Shown piece after piece: positions 4,925-7,447 of a DNA stretch of 7,447 bases. The notes under the pieces are model-generated. The model did not search any database, was not told where the DNA came from, and was given only the letters and a program-made list of their open reading frames with translations. Numbering within the stretch: position 1 is the stretch's first letter; every line of letters begins with the position of its first letter. Made by a program: the position numbers and the translations under genes. This DNA comes from Candidatus Nealsoniibacteriota bacterium (GTDB lineage: Bacteria > Patescibacteriota > Minisyncoccia > Minisyncoccales > MHMH01). Location of the stretch: assembly GCA_016186525.1 (NCBI GenBank), contig JACPLM010000025.1, positions 1-7,447 of the forward strand, written 5' to 3'.

Positions 4925-4968
4925 CGCAGATTCTTGCGACACTGCGGGGGAGTGTTGCAAAATCTGCG
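4925..4968 (+). repeat. Large imperfect dyad upstream of the recombinase, core-site-like
   Basis: Left arm 4925-4943 (CGCAGATT, then C, then TTGCGACACT) pairs with right arm 4951-4968 (AGTGTTGCAA then AATCTGCG). This gives 18 pairs with a one-base C bulge (4933), one G-T wobble and a 7-base centre, GCGGGGG (4944-4950). Two 10-bp inverted arms around a 7-bp centre is the general geometry of a tyrosine recombinase core site, and the dyad ends 17 bases from the recombinase start codon. It could instead be an mRNA hairpin or an operator for autoregulation. Confidence 0.65.
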
Positions 4969-4969
4969 G

Positions 4970-5004
4970 GCGATAAAGCGTCGTAAGATACGACGCTTTA
5001 TCGC
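4970..5004 (+). repeat. Perfect 16-bp inverted repeat with a 3-base loop
   Basis: GCGATAAAGCGTCGTA (4970-4985) and its exact complement (4989-5004) are separated by AGA, making a very stable hairpin. No T run follows on either strand, so it is not a standard intrinsic terminator. It begins one base after the neighbouring dyad (4925-4968), and a further TGCGACGCT copy follows at 5010-5018. The cluster fills the intergenic space between the secreted-protein gene and the recombinase. A role in recombinase binding, in blocking transcription, or as part of a repetitive element is possible. Confidence 0.7.
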
Positions 5005-5033
5005 TATTATGCGACGCTATCTGCATCTATTAT

Positions 5034-5055
5034 AATCCCGCTAAAAAGCGGGATT
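5034..5055 (-). terminator. Hairpin after the secreted-protein gene, probable terminator
   Basis: AATCCCGCT (5034-5042) and AGCGGGATT (5047-5055) form a perfect 9-bp stem; on the minus strand the loop is TTTT. It lies 20 bases past the stop codon of the minus-strand gene ending at 5076. The stem is GC-rich, but the following minus-strand bases are ATAATAG and not a T run, so termination would be weak. Confidence 0.5.
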
Positions 5056-5075
5056 GGGTGCCTCCCCTACGGTTA

Positions 5076-5450
5076 TTACCATATTAAATCTTTGAATCTT
5101 TCCCAGAGATCTTTTTGCATTTCTTGCCTTTCTTCCCGGAATTGTTTTTCTATATCTGGTCGTCTTTTCTCAACTTCTTTCCCCAAAAGGCCAAGAAATT
5201 TTTGCCGCCAAGGATCAATTACCGGTTTTGCCCAATCCCACATTTTTAGCCAAACAGGCAAGGCCTCCTCATTCCATACCTTTTTTATGGCTTCGGGCAG
5301 CCTGTTTAATATTCCCAGCGTGAATGAACCGGCTTCATCTAATGTTTGAGGAGCCGCTGCAGGCGCCTCTTGGGCTAAAATAAAATTAGGCAAAACCAAA
5401 CCAACTATTGACAATATTATTATGGTGTGATATAAAGATTTAGGTTTCAT
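5076..5450 (-). CDS. Small secreted protein, hypothetical
   Basis: This 124-residue protein begins with a clear signal peptide: MKPKS, a hydrophobic stretch (residues 9-25) and a probable cleavage site after Ala26 (ILA/QE). A short Ala/Pro-rich linker (about 27-36) leads to a highly charged, Trp-rich helical domain (residues 38-124) with segments such as ALPVWLKMWDWAKPVIDPW and repeated Glu-Lys/Arg pairs near the C-terminus (KEVEKRRPDIEKQFREERQE). The pattern suggests a periplasmic or surface-attached amphipathic coiled coil. Proteins of this shape are, in my recollection, common in CPR genomes, but no function is known. Its start codon is 21 bases from that of the divergent membrane-protein gene, whose promoter lies inside this coding sequence. 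No Shine-Dalgarno site is visible on its own strand. Confidence 0.75.
   Translation of the reverse strand: MKPKSLYHTIIILSIVGLVLPNFILAQEAPAAAPQTLDEAGSFTLGILNRLPEAIKKVWNEEALPVWLKMWDWAKPVIDPWRQKFLGLLGKEVEKRRPDIEKQFREERQEMQKDLWERFKDLIW
5408..5436 (+). promoter_or_regulatory. Consensus sigma-70 promoter for the 72-residue membrane protein gene
   Basis: A perfect TTGACA (5408-5413), a 17-base spacer and TATAAA (5431-5436, five of six) point to a transcription start near 5443 and a leader of about 29 bases that holds the AAGGAGG ribosome site. The whole promoter lies inside the opposing secreted-protein gene, within the codons for its signal peptide. Confidence 0.78.
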
Positions 5451-5459
5451 AAAGAATGG

Positions 5460-5466
5460 AAGGAGG
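5460..5466 (+). promoter_or_regulatory. Shine-Dalgarno site of the small membrane protein
   Basis: AAGGAGG ends 5 bases before the ATG at 5472, a near-ideal site. Together with the consensus promoter it shows that this short frame is a real, probably well expressed gene. Confidence 0.85.
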
Positions 5467-5471
5467 CAAAA

Positions 5472-5690
5472 ATGGGAGACAGCACTTTTGAAAAAATCGG
5501 AATGGGTGTAGTAGCCGGGTTAGTTGGCGTATTAATTGTAGTATTCTTTGCGGTTTTGTTTGCTCTTCCTATTATGTGGCTCTGGAATTGGCTGATGCCC
5601 ACAATCTTTGATCTGCCGAGGATAGGATTTCTTCAGGCCCTAGGACTTAATATTCTCTCTGGATTTCTGATCAAGGGTGGTAAGTGGTAA
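5472..5690 (+). CDS. Small membrane protein with a WLWNWLMPTIF motif, hypothetical
   Basis: This 72-residue protein has a short polar N-terminus (MGDSTFEKIG), a long hydrophobic helix (residues 11-36), the motif MWLWNWLMPTIFDLPRIGFLQ (35-55) and a second hydrophobic helix (about 54-68) ending in KGGKW. Small proteins with a [LM]WLWNWLMPxIFxLPxIxFxQAxGLxxLSxxL pattern recur in diverse bacteria in my recollection, always as uncharacterised membrane proteins. Two helices with a Trp-rich interfacial loop are likely. It has its own consensus promoter and Shine-Dalgarno site, is divergent from the secreted-protein gene, and converges on gltX with 10 bases between stop codons. Its terminator probably lies within the gltX 3' end. 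Confidence 0.8.
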   Translation: MGDSTFEKIGMGVVAGLVGVLIVVFFAVLFALPIMWLWNWLMPTIFDLPRIGFLQALGLNILSGFLIKGGKW

Positions 5691-5700
5691 GTAGTAAAAA

Positions 5701-7119
5701 TTATTTGATTAATTCCCTAGCCTGCTTAATGCGGTCTAGGGTTTTTTCTTTACCCAGGGCTTCTGCCACTTCAAACGGGCCGGCTGACGCCTTTTTACCT
5801 GTTAAGGCGACTCTCAGGGGCCATAAAAGCTTTCCCCTATCTTTTAATGACTCGGCTTCCGGCATTAAAATTTTCTCTAAATTTTCTTTCGTCCATTTTT
5901 TATCTGAAATGTCGCACAATATTTTATCCAATTTGTCTAAAATTTCTTTTGTTTCCCCATCGGTCATGTTTTTCCATTTCAAAAGCTCCTTATTATACTC
6001 TAACACATCTTTAAAGAAAAAGTCAGTCAATTCGGCAATCTCGGAAAGTTTTTTTAATCTTTCTTGATATAAGGCAACGGCTTTTTTAAGCTGTTTTTTT
6101 TCAGCATTGGGCGCAAAAGGCAGGCAAAGCTCGGTTAACTCATCGAGAGACTTTTGCCTTATATAAACGCCGTTCAGGTAGTTCAGTCTTTCAATATCAA
6201 ATATCGCTCCCCCTTTTTGGATTCGTTCCAGAGAAAAATCTTTTATTAAATCATTCATGGAATATATCTCTCTTTCCGTACCGGGATTCCATCCCAAAAA
6301 CGCCATAAAATTTACCATAGCTTCTGGTAAATAGCCTTGCTCGCGGTAATCAGAAACGGACGTATCTCCATGCCTTTTGCTTAATTTAGCGCGATCTGGC
6401 CCAAGCATAATCGGCAAATGAGCATATTTTGGTTGAGAAAAATTCAAGGCCTCCTGCAAAAGTATTTGTTTGGGAGTATTGGAAATATGGTCTTCGCCCC
6501 TGATTACGTGGGAAATTTTCATTTCAAAATCATCAACTACCACGGCAAAGTTATAAAGGGGCGTAACCAAGTCCTTGGCAAGGGAGAAATCCCCTATCAA
6601 AGAAGAATCAAACTCCACTTCCCCCCTGATTAAGTCGCGGAATTTAACTTTTTTTTCAGGACTTTTAAATCTGATGATCGATTTTTTTCCTTCGGCCTGA
6701 TTTTTCTTAACTTCTTCATCAGAAAGATTACGGCACTTGCCGCTGTAAACAGGAGGCAATCCCCCGCTCATCTGCTCGTGCCTTTTTGCTTCCAATTCTT
6801 CTTCGGAGCAAAAACAATGATACGCTTTGCCGTCGTTTATCAATTTTTCCAAATATTTGGCATAAGTTTCAATTCTTTCCGACTGGCGGTAAAATTCATT
6901 CCATTCAATGCCGAACCATTTTAAACTGCCTATAATGTCTTTCTCAAACTCCAGACTAGAACGCTCCAAGTCGGTATCTTCTATTCTTAAAATAAATTTC
7001 CCTTTTTCTTTTTTAGCGAAAAGATAGTTAAAAAGCGCTGCTCTTGCATTACCGAGATGTAATTTTCCCGTAGGCGAAGGCGCAAATCTTACCCTGAGTT
7101 GTTTGAATTCATTTATCAT
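5701..7119 (-). CDS. gltX: Glutamyl-tRNA synthetase
   Basis: This 472-residue class I synthetase is almost the length of E. coli GltX. It attaches glutamate to tRNA(Glu) with ATP in the cytoplasm. The HIGH-type signature is HLGN (21-24) in RFAPSPTGKLHLGNARAALF; the KMSKS-type loop is KLSKR (245-249). A zinc-site pattern CFC...Y...C (Cys102, Cys104, Tyr125, Cys129) lies in the acceptor-binding insertion, and the RGEDHISNTPKQ (207-218) and GWNPGTERE segments are typical of GluRS. The C-terminal half (about 330-472) is the helical anticodon-binding region. No GlnRS or GatCAB gene is in the window, so whether it also charges tRNA(Gln) cannot be told. The start codon lies 2 bases after the murG stop, implying a shared transcript. 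A plus-strand terminator sits within its last codons. Confidence 0.97.
   Translation of the reverse strand: MINEFKQLRVRFAPSPTGKLHLGNARAALFNYLFAKKEKGKFILRIEDTDLERSSLEFEKDIIGSLKWFGIEWNEFYRQSERIETYAKYLEKLINDGKAYHCFCSEEELEAKRHEQMSGGLPPVYSGKCRNLSDEEVKKNQAEGKKSIIRFKSPEKKVKFRDLIRGEVEFDSSLIGDFSLAKDLVTPLYNFAVVVDDFEMKISHVIRGEDHISNTPKQILLQEALNFSQPKYAHLPIMLGPDRAKLSKRHGDTSVSDYREQGYLPEAMVNFMAFLGWNPGTEREIYSMNDLIKDFSLERIQKGGAIFDIERLNYLNGVYIRQKSLDELTELCLPFAPNAEKKQLKKAVALYQERLKKLSEIAELTDFFFKDVLEYNKELLKWKNMTDGETKEILDKLDKILCDISDKKWTKENLEKILMPEAESLKDRGKLLWPLRVALTGKKASAGPFEVAEALGKEKTLDRIKQARELIK
5715..5750 (+). terminator. Intrinsic terminator for the small membrane protein gene, inside gltX
   Basis: CCCTAG (5715-5720) pairs with CTAGGG (5736-5741), and the stem continues inward with CC/GG and GC/GC pairs around a TTAAT loop, with single T bulges at 5723 and 5735. 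TTTTTT (5742-5747) and CTT follow directly. The stem-plus-T-run form is that of a strong plus-strand terminator 25 bases past the 5690 stop, embedded in the antisense of the gltX C-terminal codons. Confidence 0.75.
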
Positions 7120-7121
7120 AA

Positions 7122-7447
7122 TTATTTCTTGTAATAGTTCATTATATACTCGGCTATCAAGCGGCCTGATTCCGGCTTGGCGAAGGACTTGGCGGCTTTT
7201 GACATCTTTTCCAATTCTCCGGGAACAGCAAATAAATATTTTATTTTCTCTAACAAAAAGTGCGGCGTCAAATTCGATTCTTCAATAACTAAGGCAGCTC
7301 CCTTCGTGCTGTCGGCGTAAGCATAAGCATTTTTTGCCTGATGGTCTTGGGCGGCAAGAGCCAAAGGAATCAAAATACTTGGCTTTCCTGCAGCTGCAAT
7401 TTCAAAAATACTGCCAGATCCCGCCCTGCTTAAAATAATATCTGAAG
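7122..7447 (-). CDS. murG: MurG, UDP-GlcNAc:lipid I GlcNAc transferase, C-terminal part (5' end outside the window)
   Basis: The minus-strand frame is open to the window edge, so only the last 107 residues are visible. They begin SDIILSRAGSGSIFEIAAAG and continue with KPSILIPLALAAQDHQAKNA, the UDP-GlcNAc-binding loop of MurG (family pattern RxGAxTxxE[IL]xxxGxPxxxxPxxxxxxxHQxxNA, in which the Glu contacts the GlcNAc ribose or sugar and the Gln pair contacts the donor). MurG makes lipid II from lipid I on the inner face of the membrane during peptidoglycan synthesis. The catalytic N-terminal domain lies outside the window. One substitution is notable: Ser-Gly-Ser after RAG where most family members have Ala-x-Thr or Ala-x-Ser. 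The gene ends 2 bases before gltX, so the two are probably one operon. Confidence 0.92.
   Translation of the reverse strand, partial: SDIILSRAGSGSIFEIAAAGKPSILIPLALAAQDHQAKNAYAYADSTKGAALVIEESNLTPHFLLEKIKYLFAVPGELEKMSKAAKSFAKPESGRLIAEYIMNYYKK

Noticed and set aside
3937..4960. Classical attL/attR pair around the recombinase gene
   Set aside because: att sites made by one recombination event should share the central overlap; here the bases after TGCGACACT are TAGTTGC at one copy and GCGGGGG at the other. Only the shared 9-mer is kept as an observation.
5056..5070. G-rich minus-strand run TAGGGGAGGCACCC resembling a ribosome-binding site
   Set aside because: No open reading frame with a suitable start follows it on the minus strand before the recombinase gene; it shares TAGGGGAGG with the site at 3388-3396, but this is probably chance similarity to anti-Shine-Dalgarno complement.
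4909..5075. Typical 28-bp dif site for XerC/XerD
   Set aside because: No match to the conserved dif halves (such as TTATGTTAAAT-like arms with a 6-base centre) is visible; the dyad present is GC-richer and has a 7-base centre.
5679..5692. Tandem heptamer GGTAAGT-GGTAAGT at the end of the small membrane gene
   Set aside because: Only two copies plus a partial third, partly coding for the C-terminal residues; too short to be a meaningful repeat array.
5684..6067. 127-codon plus-strand open frame opposite gltX
   Set aside because: It is an antisense shadow of gltX with low-complexity Ser/Phe-rich composition; the plus-strand terminator at 5715-5750 would also cut off its transcript.
1..7447. 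CRISPR array, insertion sequence with transposase, or prophage
   Set aside because: No regularly spaced repeats, no transposase and no phage structural genes are visible; the only mobile-DNA-related gene is the tyrosine recombinase.

Overview
The window looks like part of an AT-rich, compact bacterial genome, probably from the Candidate Phyla Radiation (Patescibacteria, Parcubacteria-like). This is an inference from short, closely packed genes, many starts without a Shine-Dalgarno site, small secreted and membrane proteins of CPR character, and the mix of divergent redox genes around standard housekeeping genes. TGA is used as an ordinary stop by several genes, which argues against the UGA-glycine CPR lineages. 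No taxonomic marker in the window settles the placement.

The left part (1-3770, all plus strand) opens with the C-terminal three quarters of a SIMPL/DUF541 protein, followed closely by a TIM-barrel protein of the xylose-isomerase-like type. A five-gene block then runs from 1292 to 3338: an encapsulated-ferritin-like protein, a stand-alone VKOR thiol oxidase, two consecutive DoxX-family membrane proteins and a divergent Fe/Mn superoxide dismutase. The genes overlap or are separated by 4-20 bases, so they are probably one transcript devoted to iron, superoxide and thiol redox control at the membrane. A near-consensus promoter that overlaps the SOD stop codon drives a TraR/DksA-type zinc-finger gene, which ends at a clear hairpin terminator.

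The middle part (3770-5075) holds a very basic 39-residue reading frame with a promoter placed so that its ATG would be the transcript start, then a minus-strand tyrosine recombinase with all catalytic residues. Upstream of the recombinase lies a dense cluster of inverted repeats, including a 10-bp-arm/7-bp-centre dyad that resembles a recombinase core site and a perfect 16-bp hairpin. The 9-mer TGCGACACT occurs on both sides of the recombinase gene.

The right part (5076-7447) contains a minus-strand secreted small protein divergent by 21 bases from a plus-strand 72-residue membrane protein, whose consensus promoter lies inside the signal-peptide region of its neighbour. That membrane gene converges on gltX (glutamyl-tRNA synthetase), and its likely terminator lies within the 3' end of gltX. 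gltX follows the 3' end of murG (cut by the window edge) with a 2-base gap.

The strongest candidates for something new are the ferritin-like/VKOR/DoxX/DoxX/SOD cluster and the repeat-rich recombinase locus.
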